Part shown: in pieces, positions 17,699-26,147 of the stretch | Layout of the letters: each line of letters begins with the position of its first letter | Numbering within the stretch: position 1 is the stretch's first letter | Source of the DNA: an uncultured Desulfobulbaceae bacterium | GTDB lineage: Bacteria; Desulfobacterota; Desulfobulbia; Desulfobulbales; BM004 | DNA: 64,000 nt | NCBI GenBank assembly: GCA_947259115.1 | Contig: CAMYKS010000003.1 | Location: 62,001 to 126,000, forward strand | Direction: 5' to 3' | The notes under the pieces: model-generated | Seen by the model: the letters and a program-made list of their open reading frames with translations, nothing else | What the model was told of the DNA's origin: nothing | The model's database searches: none | Position numbers and translations under genes: made by a program

Positions 17699-18865
17699 AT
17701 GGAAGAGTCTTCTGTTGTAAAGGTGTTTGTTTTTTTTATTCTACTTGTTGCGCTTACAACAGTACTGTCCAATGTCTCCACCAATATGTGGGGAGGCAAA
17801 CCTGAAACATTACCGGAAGGCACGGAGCTTATCGTTGAAGGCGGCATGACGGTTATGGAATTTGGCTCCCGCAACAACATACCCAACCCGGTTTTGAAGA
17901 AAGTGCTGGGCCTGGAAAGCAAAAGTGACTTGCAAAAGCCGTTGGCGAGTTTTGGGCAAAGCCGGGAACAATTGCAGGCCAGGGTTGATAAAGCGGCAGC
18001 CCTGGAGGCTGAGCATGAATCAAAGAACTGGGTAAAGATCCCGGTAAAGTTTGGGGCCTGGTTCATCTTTCTGGGATTTGTTTTCTTGATGGTGCGCAAA
18101 GGCAAAATTACTCCAAGAGTCAGAAAGGCTCTTTATGTAACCGCTGTGATTCTTTTCGGCATCATCCTGGGAGCAGACCCCAGCCCAATGGGTACGGTTA
18201 AGGACGCCATACACCTGTATGGTTCTAAAAAGGTGGTCTTCCTACCCCGCATGATTGCCCTATCCATATTCCTGTTCATTGTTTTTCTGGCGAATAAATT
18301 CATCTGTTCATGGGGCTGCCAGCTGGGCACCCTGCAGGACCTGATTTTCAGGTTGAATCGAAACAGCAAAGACACAAAAGGAGTTCTGGCTCAATACAAA
18401 ATGCCTTTCTGGTTTTCCAATGGGATCAGGGTTTCCTTTTTTATCATGTTCACCATCATCACATTCGGGTGGGCCCTGGATATTATCGACCCGATTGATC
18501 CTTTCAAGGTTTATAAGCCTGCAGTTCTGGGTGCTGTCGGTGGTACACTTATTGGGGCTCTCCTCGTGGCAAGCCTTTTTGTGTACCGGCCCTGGTGTCA
18601 ATTTTTCTGCCCATTCGGGCTGGTGGGTTGGCTGGTGGAGAAAATCAGTATATTCAAAATCAACGTTGACTATGAGACATGTATAGCCTGCGAGGCCTGT
18701 GCCAAGGCATGCCCATCGACAGTCATGGAGGCGATCTTAAAACAGGACAAAACCATTCCGGACTGCTTTACCTGCGGAACATGCATGAATGCCTGCCCCA
18801 CTGGTTCAATTAAACTGTCGGCCGGCACAAGAAACAAACCCCCTGCAGACAAATTCACCAGATAA
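17699..18865 (+). CDS. NapH/NosR-like 4Fe-4S membrane protein
   Basis: A 388-residue polytopic ferredoxin-type membrane protein. It has one N-terminal membrane helix, a soluble helical insert of about 90 residues (GMTVMEFGSRNNIPNPVLKK onward), then about four to five helices. The hallmark sites CSWGCQLG and CQFFCPFG of the NapH/CcoG/NosR group are present. Two ferredoxin motifs close the protein: CIACEACAKACP and CFTCGTCMNACP. Family members pass electrons from quinol or other donors to periplasmic or soluble partners. Good ribosome site (TAAGGAAAT). Its partner is not in the window; control by the adjacent ArsR suggests a thiol- or metal-responsive electron pathway. Confidence 0.85.
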   Translation: MEESSVVKVFVFFILLVALTTVLSNVSTNMWGGKPETLPEGTELIVEGGMTVMEFGSRNNIPNPVLKKVLGLESKSDLQKPLASFGQSREQLQARVDKAAALEAEHESKNWVKIPVKFGAWFIFLGFVFLMVRKGKITPRVRKALYVTAVILFGIILGADPSPMGTVKDAIHLYGSKKVVFLPRMIALSIFLFIVFLANKFICSWGCQLGTLQDLIFRLNRNSKDTKGVLAQYKMPFWFSNGIRVSFFIMFTIITFGWALDIIDPIDPFKVYKPAVLGAVGGTLIGALLVASLFVYRPWCQFFCPFGLVGWLVEKISIFKINVDYETCIACEACAKACPSTVMEAILKQDKTIPDCFTCGTCMNACPTGSIKLSAGTRNKPPADKFTR

Positions 18866-19006
18866 GAGATGAATTCCGGGTACACCATGCTAATTTTTAT
18901 TGCCAAATTATTTATAAATCATCTATGCTGTATATATGGCACGCACAGCAGGAGTTCCTGAAGCCTTCCGGACTATTGCGTCGGTGGTGCGGCACAGCCC
19001 AAAAGA

Positions 19007-19516
19007 ATGAAAACAATACTCTATTTCTCATATGGCTCAAACATGTCGTCAAGGCGCTTAATGGAGCGAGCCCCTTCGGCAACATTCCTGAGCATAGCCA
19101 CATTAACAGAGCATAAGTTACAGTTTCATAAAAAAAGTAAGGATGGCTCCGGAAAGTGTGATGCAGAGCATACTTCAAATCGCAATGACTGTGTCATCGG
19201 TGTTGTTTTTGCTATGTCCGCTTCAGACAAAAAGGAACTTGATCGAAAAGAGGTACTCGGGTTTGGATATAAAGAAAAGACCGTAACCGTTACACTGGAA
19301 AACGGAGACCAAATCGAAGCTGCAATTTATTATGCCACTGCAACTGATTCGGCTTTAAATCCATACAGCTGGTACAAAGAACACGTCTTACGAGGTGCAA
19401 GAGAAAACAATTTACCCCATGACTACATTTCCATAATTGAAAATATTGCATCTTTGCCTGACCCGAACATGGATCGCCACGAACAGGAACTAGGCATTTA
19501 CATCCAACAGCAATGA
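19007..19516 (+). CDS. Gamma-glutamylcyclotransferase-like (AIG2/GGCT fold) protein
   Basis: A 169-residue protein opening with LYFSYGSNMSSRRLMERAP, the YGSN signature that binds the gamma-glutamyl group in GGCT-fold enzymes. A later acidic position in KKELDRKEVLGFGYKEKTV matches the region of the catalytic Glu. Enzymes of this fold release 5-oxoproline from gamma-glutamyl amines or peptides; the substrate here is unknown. It overlaps the HNH gene by 4 nt (ATGA), so the two are co-translated. Confidence 0.8.
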   Translation: MKTILYFSYGSNMSSRRLMERAPSATFLSIATLTEHKLQFHKKSKDGSGKCDAEHTSNRNDCVIGVVFAMSASDKKELDRKEVLGFGYKEKTVTVTLENGDQIEAAIYYATATDSALNPYSWYKEHVLRGARENNLPHDYISIIENIASLPDPNMDRHEQELGIYIQQQ

Positions 19517-19845
19517 AAAAAATAGAGTACAGAGAACGGGCCTTGAAGATCCTCCCGTGGGTCTGCGCAAAATGCGGCCGGGATTTCCCCGGCAAAAAAC
19601 TGCGGCAGCTGACGGTCCATCACAAAGACCATAATTACATGAACAACCCTCCCGACGGCAGCAACTGGGAGTTGTTGTGCATCTACTGCCACGACAACGA
19701 GCACTCCCGCTCCCTGGACGCCGAATGGCTGCCGGCTCAAGATCCGGGTATTGAAAAAACAGCAACAGCTAAACACACCCCTTTCGCTGATCTCAAGAAA
19801 CTGCTGAGTGAGCCCGGGGAAGATAACGGCAAGGACAAAGGGTAA
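19513..19845 (+). CDS. yajD: YajD family HNH nuclease
   Basis: A 110-residue HNH protein close to YajD. A first zinc pair CAKCGRDF is followed by LTVHHKDHNYMNNP (the HH of the HNH site), the Asn in DGSNWELLC, and a second pair CIYCHDNEH. The ~75-residue core is complete, while the C-terminal 35 residues (PAQDPGIEKTATA...) are variable. Its start overlaps the upstream GGCT-like gene. YajD has no settled biological role; the coupling to a GGCT-like enzyme is unexplained. Confidence 0.85.
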   Translation: MKKIEYRERALKILPWVCAKCGRDFPGKKLRQLTVHHKDHNYMNNPPDGSNWELLCIYCHDNEHSRSLDAEWLPAQDPGIEKTATAKHTPFADLKKLLSEPGEDNGKDKG

Positions 19846-20056
19846 AGACGAATGGTAAAGGCCTAAGGCAAAGGCAGGAGAAAAAAGATTACAACCTGAT
19901 GCCGGGTGCCGGAAAAAATTAAAACCCTGCTTTATGATTTGATTTTTCCTCCTCAGATAGCATTTACTTTATTGCCTCGAAAACCACACGACTGATCCCC
20001 TAATCTCCTGTCACAGTTTTGCGTATGATTAAGCTAAAACCAGATTAAAAGTCCAG

Positions 20057-20389
20057 TTATCTGTCAGCTCCCAGTATTCTATGTTGGAGGAGTGTTTGCA
20101 TGTCTCGGCGACCGTCTGCAATAAGATATACATAGACATTTTCCGTATCAATTCGATACATGATACGATAGGGTTTGAAGAAAACTTCACGAAAGTCGTG
20201 AATCCCTAAGGCCTGAAGTTCTTTTACATAAACACCCCGCTCCGGCAGCTCGCTCAAGCTGATAAATTTTTTCTCAATCCGGTCAAGGACATATTTTGCC
20301 TTCTTGGGCGAATCATGTTCTGCCGTATATGTGTAAATGTCACTGAGATCGCCTGCGGCATCTTCAGTGAGCAGAACTGTGAAGGCCAC
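20057..20389 (-). CDS. ParE/RelE-superfamily toxin
   Basis: A 110-residue toxin with the RelE/ParE fold: FTVLLTEDAAGDLSDIY at the N-terminus, a helix with IEKKFISLSELPERG, and the C-terminal strand pattern VFFKPYRIMYRID...VYVYLIADGRRDMQTLL. It starts with GTG, sharing one nucleotide with the antitoxin stop codon (TAGTG), typical of a coupled antitoxin-toxin operon. ParE and RelE types differ in target (gyrase or ribosome-bound mRNA); the sequence alone does not decide, though the GR-D-x-x-x-LL end resembles ParE-like members. Confidence 0.88.
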   Translation of the reverse strand: MAFTVLLTEDAAGDLSDIYTYTAEHDSPKKAKYVLDRIEKKFISLSELPERGVYVKELQALGIHDFREVFFKPYRIMYRIDTENVYVYLIADGRRDMQTLLQHRILGADR

Positions 20390-20670
20390 TACAATGACTC
20401 CTTACCCCGACGCAGATGCTTTATTACAGCAGCGGCCGAAACTACTTTGCCTTCATCAATCTGCCGGTTGCCAAGCGCCAGAATTTTGAGCAGAGCCATG
20501 GTTTCCTGGGTCTGCTCAAAACTTCTAATATCCTGGATAACGACCTTGGCTTCACCGTTTTGGGTAATTATGAGCGGTTCTCCACTGTCTCCCAAATGGC
20601 GAATGATTTCTGCTGCATGGGCCTTCAAGTAACTGATAGGTTTAATCTGGCTGGATAATTTCATGATCAC
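20389..20670 (-). CDS. Phd/YefM family antitoxin
   Basis: A 93-residue antitoxin. The N-terminal DNA-binding part has the family pattern IKPISYLKAHAAEIIRHL and GEPLIITQNGEAKVVIQDI; the C-terminal half (about residue 50 on) is the flexible toxin-binding region. It starts at an ATG preceded by AAGGAGGTGATC. A 14-bp inverted repeat covers its promoter, as expected for autoregulation. It is the first gene of the two-gene module. Confidence 0.9.
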   Translation of the reverse strand: MIMKLSSQIKPISYLKAHAAEIIRHLGDSGEPLIITQNGEAKVVIQDIRSFEQTQETMALLKILALGNRQIDEGKVVSAAAVIKHLRRGKESL

Positions 20671-20685
20671 CTCCTTATGAAGACT

Positions 20686-20724
20686 ACAAAGACTAAATTA
20701 AAACCAAATTTAGTCTTTGTCAAG
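20686..20724 (-). promoter_or_regulatory. Promoter/operator of the toxin-antitoxin module
   Basis: ACAAAGACTAAATT (20686-20699) and its exact reverse complement (20707-20720) flank a 7-nt spacer. On the minus strand TTGACA (20724-20719) is followed after 17 nt by TAATTT, so the palindrome covers the promoter. Binding of antitoxin or the complex here would repress the operon. Confidence 0.8.
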
Positions 20725-20830
20725 TGGTGTTGGCCGTAACGCATAATATAATAAGAGTTCTGCACTGGTCCTCATGGGCGCAACATTCCGGGAAGGAGAG
20801 AATGGCATATTTATTTATTCCCATACTTGC

Positions 20831-21265
20831 TCAAAAGTTAAACTCGTCTTTTACCTGAAAGTTATCCCAGCCCACAGCCATATCGCATTGAATGAATCCC
20901 TTTTTGTACTTCTGAGAAATGTTCTCAGGTATATCTATAAATATTTTCTGGTTATAGCTTCTGAGAAATTTCCTTTGGGTTGTTATGATATTCGGCTTCA
21001 TTTTATCCCTGTCTCTTTTGTCAATCCCATACACTGAACAATTGCAGTCCACACTCCCTTTTTCCCATTTTATAGTCTGGCCCTTTTTGCGGTTTATATA
21101 TATAAATCTAGCCCTTAGAACATTGTCTTTAAAATTAGCATAGATATCAATAAGTTCTGCATCGTAAAGTCTGCTGCTCCCAGCAAGGGCAGTACTCTGT
21201 AAAAAAATTACCGATTGTATTGCTAGAAAAGAAATTCCAATAAGTAATGCAGTCCTTTTATTCAT
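20831..21265 (-). CDS. Secreted hypothetical protein
   Basis: A 144-residue protein with a clear signal peptide (MNKRTALLIGISFLAIQ, cleavage probably after residues near ALAG, 28-29). The mature part is basic, with two cysteines close together (DCNCSVYGID) and one later (IQCDMAVG). No family recognised. It is isolated: the toxin-antitoxin module lies 107 nt beyond its 5' neighbour region, and the next upstream sequence lacks a gene. Expected location periplasmic. Confidence 0.6.
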   Translation of the reverse strand: MNKRTALLIGISFLAIQSVIFLQSTALAGSSRLYDAELIDIYANFKDNVLRARFIYINRKKGQTIKWEKGSVDCNCSVYGIDKRDRDKMKPNIITTQRKFLRSYNQKIFIDIPENISQKYKKGFIQCDMAVGWDNFQVKDEFNF

Positions 21266-22069
21266 GGCTCATATGTCCTGCGCAGTAAATTCACAACGGT
21301 CTAACCACGGACGCACACAGGCGCCTATTGGGTAACGTTCAATGTTTCGTCTCGCTGCCTGCTTAAATGTCATCGTTTGCCCACCATGCGGTTCGGCCAA
21401 ATTACTGGCGACCATGACCCTCAGGCCGCAAATGAAATTGATGAGACTGGCAATGGAGTCAGCGGAGATTATGTCAGCCATATTACCAGTCAATAACAAA
21501 GTTGAGTGCATAGGCTAAACTTAAACCCAGGGCACTGGAGCACCAACCCTTAAAAAATGGTAGGGAAATTATAGTAAAAAGCTAGTAGCAGGTTGGACGA
21601 AGAGGGCACAGGGCGTATTGGAAAGGCAATTCCTGAGGGGGCAACGCTAGACAGTCAGGCTCATAACCCCTAACCAGATAAAACAAGCATCCGGTTAAGA
21701 ACCATGCACTCCAGTCCGAATGGCATGTAGACACTATAATACTAAAGTATTTCAAAGATTCGAAAGCACTGGACACAGGGTTAGGAGTATCGCCAAGGGG
21801 CCAGTTTTTTTAAATTCCACATCTCCTGGAAAAAATCCGCAGATTAAAGCAGCCGGGGCCGGCAGACAAATTACCCGCCGGGTACCATTCGGGATATCCT
21901 GAAAACCCGTATCCTCTTGTCTGCCTCTATCAACCTGCATAAATACTATGTCCAAGAGGCTATGCCGGCAGAATATCCTTTTAAATAACTGAATATTAAG
22001 GTATTTGTGAGTAGGACAAGAATAACGGGCCACAGGATTTACAACCAATTTGCTTGAGGAGGTGCCCCA
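21266..22069. other. Region without a supportable gene upstream of oadG
   Basis: About 800 nt. Short ORFs on both strands (21269-21511, 21582-21776, 21720-21902) lack ribosome sites and clear families. The sequence may be decayed mobile or accessory DNA. The right end should contain the oadG promoter; I do not see a confident one. Confidence 0.4.
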
Positions 22070-22453
22070 ATGCTCGGTTTGCAAGCGATCTCAGCACATA
22101 ATGGCTGGGCCATGGCAATAACCGGTACCATAATAGTAATGGGCGGTCTATCAATATTGGCCTTTATAATATCCCAGCTGCATAAAATTATCGGCCTTTT
22201 TGAAGAAAAGAAAAAATCTTCATCACATTTTATCCAGCCTGGAGCCGATTTTGAACTTCTAAACGATCTGGAGTCCACAGCCCGGCTGTATATGCCGTTA
22301 ACAGCCGATCTTGGTGATCGTTTTCATCTGACGGAACTATACCGGATATTTGAAAAAGAAAACCTGCCCCATCCGCATTTAACCATTCGTTCTCTGCGCG
22401 CTGCTGAATATCTGCTGCCCCAGGGTGAAGGGCTCTTTAGCTGGAAAAAATAG
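22070..22453 (+). CDS. oadG: Sodium-pump decarboxylase gamma subunit (OadG family)
   Basis: A 127-residue protein with one N-terminal membrane helix (ITGTIIVMGGLSILAFIIS, about residues 17-36) and a soluble C-terminal tail, the layout of OadG/MmdD-type gamma subunits that assemble the membrane pump. A strong GAGGAGG site precedes the ATG. The tail (LTADLGDRFHLTELYRIFEKE onward) is longer and more structured than in the short classic OadG and has no proline-rich linker. The beta subunit gene follows after 21 nt. No carboxyltransferase alpha subunit or biotin carrier gene lies nearby. Confidence 0.75.
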   Translation: MLGLQAISAHNGWAMAITGTIIVMGGLSILAFIISQLHKIIGLFEEKKKSSSHFIQPGADFELLNDLESTARLYMPLTADLGDRFHLTELYRIFEKENLPHPHLTIRSLRAAEYLLPQGEGLFSWKK

Positions 22454-22474
22454 GATCAATAACAGGTCAGCCCC

Positions 22475-23605
22475 ATGGAACTCTTTGTAGAATTTTTGAA
22501 AAATACCGGCTTCTACCTGGCAGATATGCGCTATATCCTCATGATCTGCGTGGGTATTCTGTTTTGCTTTCTTGCCACTGCCAAAAAGTATGAACCGCTT
22601 TTGCTGCTGCCCATCGGGTTTGGCATTATCGTTGGAAATATCCCTTTCTTCAAGGGATTCGGCCTTGGCATTTATGAAAGTAACAGTGTGCTGCACTATC
22701 TTTATTTTGGTGTCACCAGCGGTCTGTATCCTTCCATTGTCTTTCTGGGTCTGGGGGCAATGACAGACTTTTCTTCAATGCTGGCCCGGCCCAAGCTCAT
22801 GCTTTTAGGGGCTGCAGCACAAATGGGCATTTATTTTACCCTGCTGAGTGCCATGGCGCTTGGTTTCGCCCCTAAAGAGGCTGCTTCGGTCGCCATTATC
22901 GGTGGGGCCGACGGGCCGACGTCAATCTTTCTGACCGCCAAGCTCGCACCGCACCTGATCGGCCCCATCGCCATTGCGGCTTACTCCTACATGGCCCTGA
23001 TCCCGATTATCCAGCCGCCGATCATGCGGCTCCTCACCAGCCGCAAAGAGCGTTTGATCAGGATGCCTGAAACCGATCGGCCGATTAGCCGCAAGGAGTT
23101 GCTCTGTTTCCCTATTGTCGGCGTCATTTTATGCTGTTTTCTGGCACCGGCCTCCATTCCCCTGCTGGGGCCCTTCTTTTTTGGTAATTTCATGAAAGAA
23201 TCGCGGGTGGTCGACCGTCTGGCCAAGACGGCCAGTTCCGCTGTAATTGATACGGCGACTATTTTTCTGGGCTTTACCGTTGGCGCCAGCACCCAGGCCG
23301 ATGTCTTTTTAACCTTTAAATCGGTGGAAATTTTTCTTCTCGGGGCCGTAGCGTTTTCCATCGCCACGGCATCCGGGGTCATCTTTGCCAAGATTATGAA
23401 TATCTTCCTGCAGGAAAAGATAAACCCCTTATTGGGAGCGGCCGGCGTTTCCGCCGTCCCCGGTTCAGCACGGGAAGTTCATTTGGTGGGCCTGAAAGAG
23501 GACCCCGGCAACTATTTATTGATGCATGCCATGGCCTGCAACGCTTCAGGGGTTATCGGCTCTGCCATTTGCGCCGGCGTCCTGTGGAGCTTCATGATGC
23601 GGTAG
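22475..23605 (+). CDS. oadB: Sodium ion-translocating decarboxylase beta subunit
   Basis: A 376-residue membrane protein of the OadB/GcdB/MmdB family, which couples decarboxylation of a carboxybiotin to Na+ export. The family signature IIGGADGPTSIFLTAKLAP (with the essential Asp) is present near residue 140, and VDTATIFLG-like and SAVPGSAR motifs follow (VIDTATIFLGFTVGAS; AGVSAVPGSAREVHLVG). About nine to eleven hydrophobic segments. It forms an operon with the gamma subunit and ends at a bidirectional terminator at 23677-23713. The decarboxylated substrate (oxaloacetate, methylmalonyl-CoA or glutaconyl-CoA) cannot be told without the alpha subunit. Confidence 0.93.
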   Translation: MELFVEFLKNTGFYLADMRYILMICVGILFCFLATAKKYEPLLLLPIGFGIIVGNIPFFKGFGLGIYESNSVLHYLYFGVTSGLYPSIVFLGLGAMTDFSSMLARPKLMLLGAAAQMGIYFTLLSAMALGFAPKEAASVAIIGGADGPTSIFLTAKLAPHLIGPIAIAAYSYMALIPIIQPPIMRLLTSRKERLIRMPETDRPISRKELLCFPIVGVILCCFLAPASIPLLGPFFFGNFMKESRVVDRLAKTASSAVIDTATIFLGFTVGASTQADVFLTFKSVEIFLLGAVAFSIATASGVIFAKIMNIFLQEKINPLLGAAGVSAVPGSAREVHLVGLKEDPGNYLLMHAMACNASGVIGSAICAGVLWSFMMR

Positions 23606-23676
23606 GCGCGCAAGAAATCGGAACTGATATGTTTTTACGTATTTAATTGCAGTTTTTCTCTCTTGCTCAAAAGTGC

Positions 23677-23713
23677 AAAAAAAAACCCCGCATTAGAAAA
23701 TGCGGGGTTTTTG
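23677..23713. terminator. Bidirectional rho-independent terminator
   Basis: AACCCCGCA and TGCGGGGTT form a 9-bp stem with an 8-nt loop, flanked by an A run on the left and a T run on the right. It serves oadB (+) and the convergent cold-shock gene (-). Confidence 0.92.
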
Positions 23714-23732
23714 TTATGATCGATAACTGATC

Positions 23733-23933
23733 TTACAGCTGGGTGACCTCTTCGGCTGCAGGGCCTTTGGGACCGTCAACAACCTCGAATGATACCCGAG
23801 CTCCCTCCTGGAGGGATTTAAAGCCTTCGGCCTTAATTGCGGTGTGGTGAACGAAAACGTCTTTGCCACCATCCTGCTCGATAAAACCAAAACCCTTAGA
23901 ATCATTAAACCATTTTACTGTACCTTCTACCAT
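23733..23933 (-). CDS. Cold-shock family RNA/DNA-binding protein
   Basis: A 66-residue CspA-family protein, a single OB-fold that binds single-stranded nucleic acid. Both RNA-binding motifs are present: KGFGFIEQ (RNP1) and DVFVHHTAI (RNP2). The length is standard and the start ATG is preceded by AAGGAGTAG. It stands alone with a terminator on each side. The family includes cold-induced and constitutive members; which applies cannot be read here. Confidence 0.96.
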   Translation of the reverse strand: MVEGTVKWFNDSKGFGFIEQDGGKDVFVHHTAIKAEGFKSLQEGARVSFEVVDGPKGPAAEEVTQL

Positions 23934-24032
23934 CTTATACTACTCCTTACTGTTCGCGGTTCACCTAAGGAACCCGCTTAATTAAAAACCGGTATATGAA
24001 ATATAAACCGGCTGGTAGTCATTGTATTCAAA

Positions 24033-24071
24033 CAAAAAAAACCGCACGACCTCGTCCTGAGGATTGTGCGG
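24033..24071 (-). terminator. Rho-independent terminator downstream of the 24206-25018 gene
   Basis: On the minus strand a GC-rich stem (CCGCACAATCCTC paired with GAGGTCGTGCGG, one G-T or mismatch) is followed by eight T. It lies about 135 nt after the stop codon at 24206 and before the cold-shock gene on the same strand. Confidence 0.85.
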
Positions 24072-24205
24072 CATACTTTTCCGTAATCCATGAACTACAA
24101 ATTGAGACTACACAACTAACAAATTATATTAACATGAATTTTAAAAATAACAAGCACTTTCTTTACTTGGCATCAAAACCGGGTAGATTTTGTTAAATAT
24201 TTCCG

Positions 24206-25018
24206 TCAAACGGGGAGAACACGCCCGGGTTGCTCCAGCACATTTGTCTGGAGCTTGTGATAGACTGCATCTCCTGTCAGCGGAACGGAAGCTTGTCCGC
24301 TTGCAACCGTACGGAGGAATTCCAACTCCTGCTTATTGGTGCGGGAGAACGATTTGTCAATCCAGACCAGGACGTTGGCAGCAGGACGGTATAAAACCAA
24401 GGGCCCGAAAACCGTGTCCTTGGCCTTCCCCGGGGATGAAACCCCATAACATATTGTTTTATCCAGCCCGAAATATTTCGGCGGTTTTTTATACCCCAGC
24501 AATTCGGCAAACAGGGCCAGTGTTTTTTCGACGCCTTCGGCTTCTCTGCCGGCCAACCACGCCATACCCTCCCGGGCCAGGTCTTTGATGTCCTTATCTG
24601 TGTAAGTCAGATCCAGCTGTGCAAGCGCATCTCTCAGAAGCGTTTCAACGGATTCTTCCCTGGTGCTCACCTTAATATCGGAATCGACCAGAATGTTACG
24701 GACGGTGCGAAAATTCCACATTTCAAGGGTCTTAGGGCTTCTGCGGGTGACCACATCCTTCACAGTGGATCGAAAAATCGGCAGTTCGTTGTCCAGGACC
24801 AGGATCATATTCAGCTCTGCCTCGACCGGTTTGACATAGAGGTCCAGGTCACGTTCCCGCTGGTACTGGTATGGGCTCAACTCCAAAATGCTGCGCATGG
24901 CCTCCTTGTCGACAGGGTGGTGTGTCTGCCCAGACCCGATGGATGCAATAACCCTGGAGGCGAGCCTTTCCAGTTGGATTTTTTGCAACAGGTTTTCCTG
25001 AAATGTCATTTTCCCCAT
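24206..25018 (-). CDS. Conserved-looking hypothetical protein
   Basis: A 270-residue soluble protein with no signal peptide and no membrane segment. It is rich in charged residues, with a helical N-terminal half (LLQKIQLERLASRVIASIGS) and a C-terminal half containing ICYGVSSPGKAKDTVFGPLV and DAVYHKLQTNVLEQPG. No catalytic motif that I recognise. Codon use resembles the core genes nearby and it has its own terminator, so it is probably real. Function unknown. Confidence 0.7.
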   Translation of the reverse strand: MGKMTFQENLLQKIQLERLASRVIASIGSGQTHHPVDKEAMRSILELSPYQYQRERDLDLYVKPVEAELNMILVLDNELPIFRSTVKDVVTRRSPKTLEMWNFRTVRNILVDSDIKVSTREESVETLLRDALAQLDLTYTDKDIKDLAREGMAWLAGREAEGVEKTLALFAELLGYKKPPKYFGLDKTICYGVSSPGKAKDTVFGPLVLYRPAANVLVWIDKSFSRTNKQELEFLRTVASGQASVPLTGDAVYHKLQTNVLEQPGRVLPV

Positions 25019-25134
25019 TGTGTCTCCTGCAAGGGTGGTATTAGTCTGAATATTTCACCAATAAAAATGGCGAAACCATTAAAAACCCTGTAAGTTAAAG
25101 GTGTTAGAATAAAAAAGCAAAGAGAAATTTCACC

Positions 25135-25350
25135 ATGCCAAAATGTACCATGGAGCAGTTTGAGTTTCCAGGTTTAAAAAGACGACAGATTATTTCACAA
25201 ATGAGCGGAAGAGCAATCACGAGTGCTGCAGGTGGGAAATTATTGCAGCCGATTGTTCTGCGCCTGCATTTGGGACCGGTTTCAGGATTGCATTACTATA
25301 TTAATAAGGGGCAGATTGATTTTAGACTATTCTCAGGTTACTTGGCATAG
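25135..25350 (+). pseudogene. N-terminal remnant of an IS1380-like transposase
   Basis: The first ~45 codons (MPKCTMEQFEFPGLKRRQII, then SGRAITSAAGGKLL) resemble the opening of IS1380-family transposases, which start with a short basic segment and a TS-x-GG-x-LLL motif before the catalytic domain. The resemblance stops near residue 46 and the frame ends at 71 residues, while intact proteins exceed 400. Most of the gene is deleted. Assignment rests on a short segment, so it is tentative. Confidence 0.5.
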
Positions 25351-25502
25351 TCATAAATAGCATATAAATTTTTTTAAATAGATAGTCGGGACGCGTGTGC
25401 CGTGCTATAATGAAAAAGAAAGAAACATCAATTAAATAGTGGAATGGGACGGCTGCCCTTCTGTTGCCGACCAGAGACCGCTTATCCTGGGAGGATACCC
25501 GT

Positions 25503-25985
25503 ATGGACGTCCAACTGCCAACCGCCGGGTGCTCAGATTTCATGGTTTCCCATCTTCCCGATTTCTTTGACCGCTTCGGTATCAATTACACCATAGACGG
25601 GCCGCAGCTTGAATATTTCGTTTATGAAAAAGAAAACGGCCTGGATATTTCCTGTTCTCTCACCGGTTTCTTTGATGATGAGGCTGGCGAGATTCGAATG
25701 CTGACTTTTTATCCGGGCATATGTTTGCAGTTGGGCTGTCGGTACCTTTCCGCTGTTTGTTTTTTCCTGGTCATGCAGCATTTCGCCAACTTCCATCATA
25801 TCGAGTCGGAATGCCGGATCATGTTCAATACCAGGCAGGGAATTTTCGATAGTTTCTGGGCCCTGCTCCTGGATTTTGATTTTCACATTATGGTTTACAG
25901 CGAAGTGGACCGGGTCGATATCCAAAGTCCATTCCTGCCCTTGGGCATGGATACCTCGATGATTTGCGAACGGGCCCTGGCATAA
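25503..25985 (+). CDS. Hypothetical protein
   Basis: A 160-residue protein starting MDVQLPTAGCSDFMVSH. The ATG at 25503 is chosen because GGGAGG lies 9 nt upstream; the frame extends to 25464. The sequence is acidic and aromatic-rich, with FFDRFGINYTIDGPQLEYFV and a final DTSMICERALA. The fold may be a small mixed alpha/beta domain; the pattern is vaguely like YbjN/CesT-type chaperone folds, but this is a weak impression. No neighbour gives a role. Two miniature elements follow downstream. Confidence 0.6.
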   Translation: MDVQLPTAGCSDFMVSHLPDFFDRFGINYTIDGPQLEYFVYEKENGLDISCSLTGFFDDEAGEIRMLTFYPGICLQLGCRYLSAVCFFLVMQHFANFHHIESECRIMFNTRQGIFDSFWALLLDFDFHIMVYSEVDRVDIQSPFLPLGMDTSMICERALA

Positions 25986-26147
25986 TAGAAATATTGATTC
26001 CGGTCATGATCGGGGCCAGGTTAACTCATTACATTTTTTGTAAGATAATCCCTCTCAGGGTTATATGGTTTTATATAAACACTTCACCCCGCAAGTTCTA
26101 AAGTTGCTGAAACCAGCACATGCTCCCCCAAAATAATCCGGTACTAG

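Noticed and set aside
21269-21511. 80-residue ORF with a phage-like KQAARRNIERYP segment
   Set aside because: The resemblance covers about 12 residues only, there is no ribosome site, and the start looks arbitrary.
21582-21902. Short ORFs on both strands upstream of oadG
   Set aside because: No ribosome sites, no plausible domain; probably decayed DNA.
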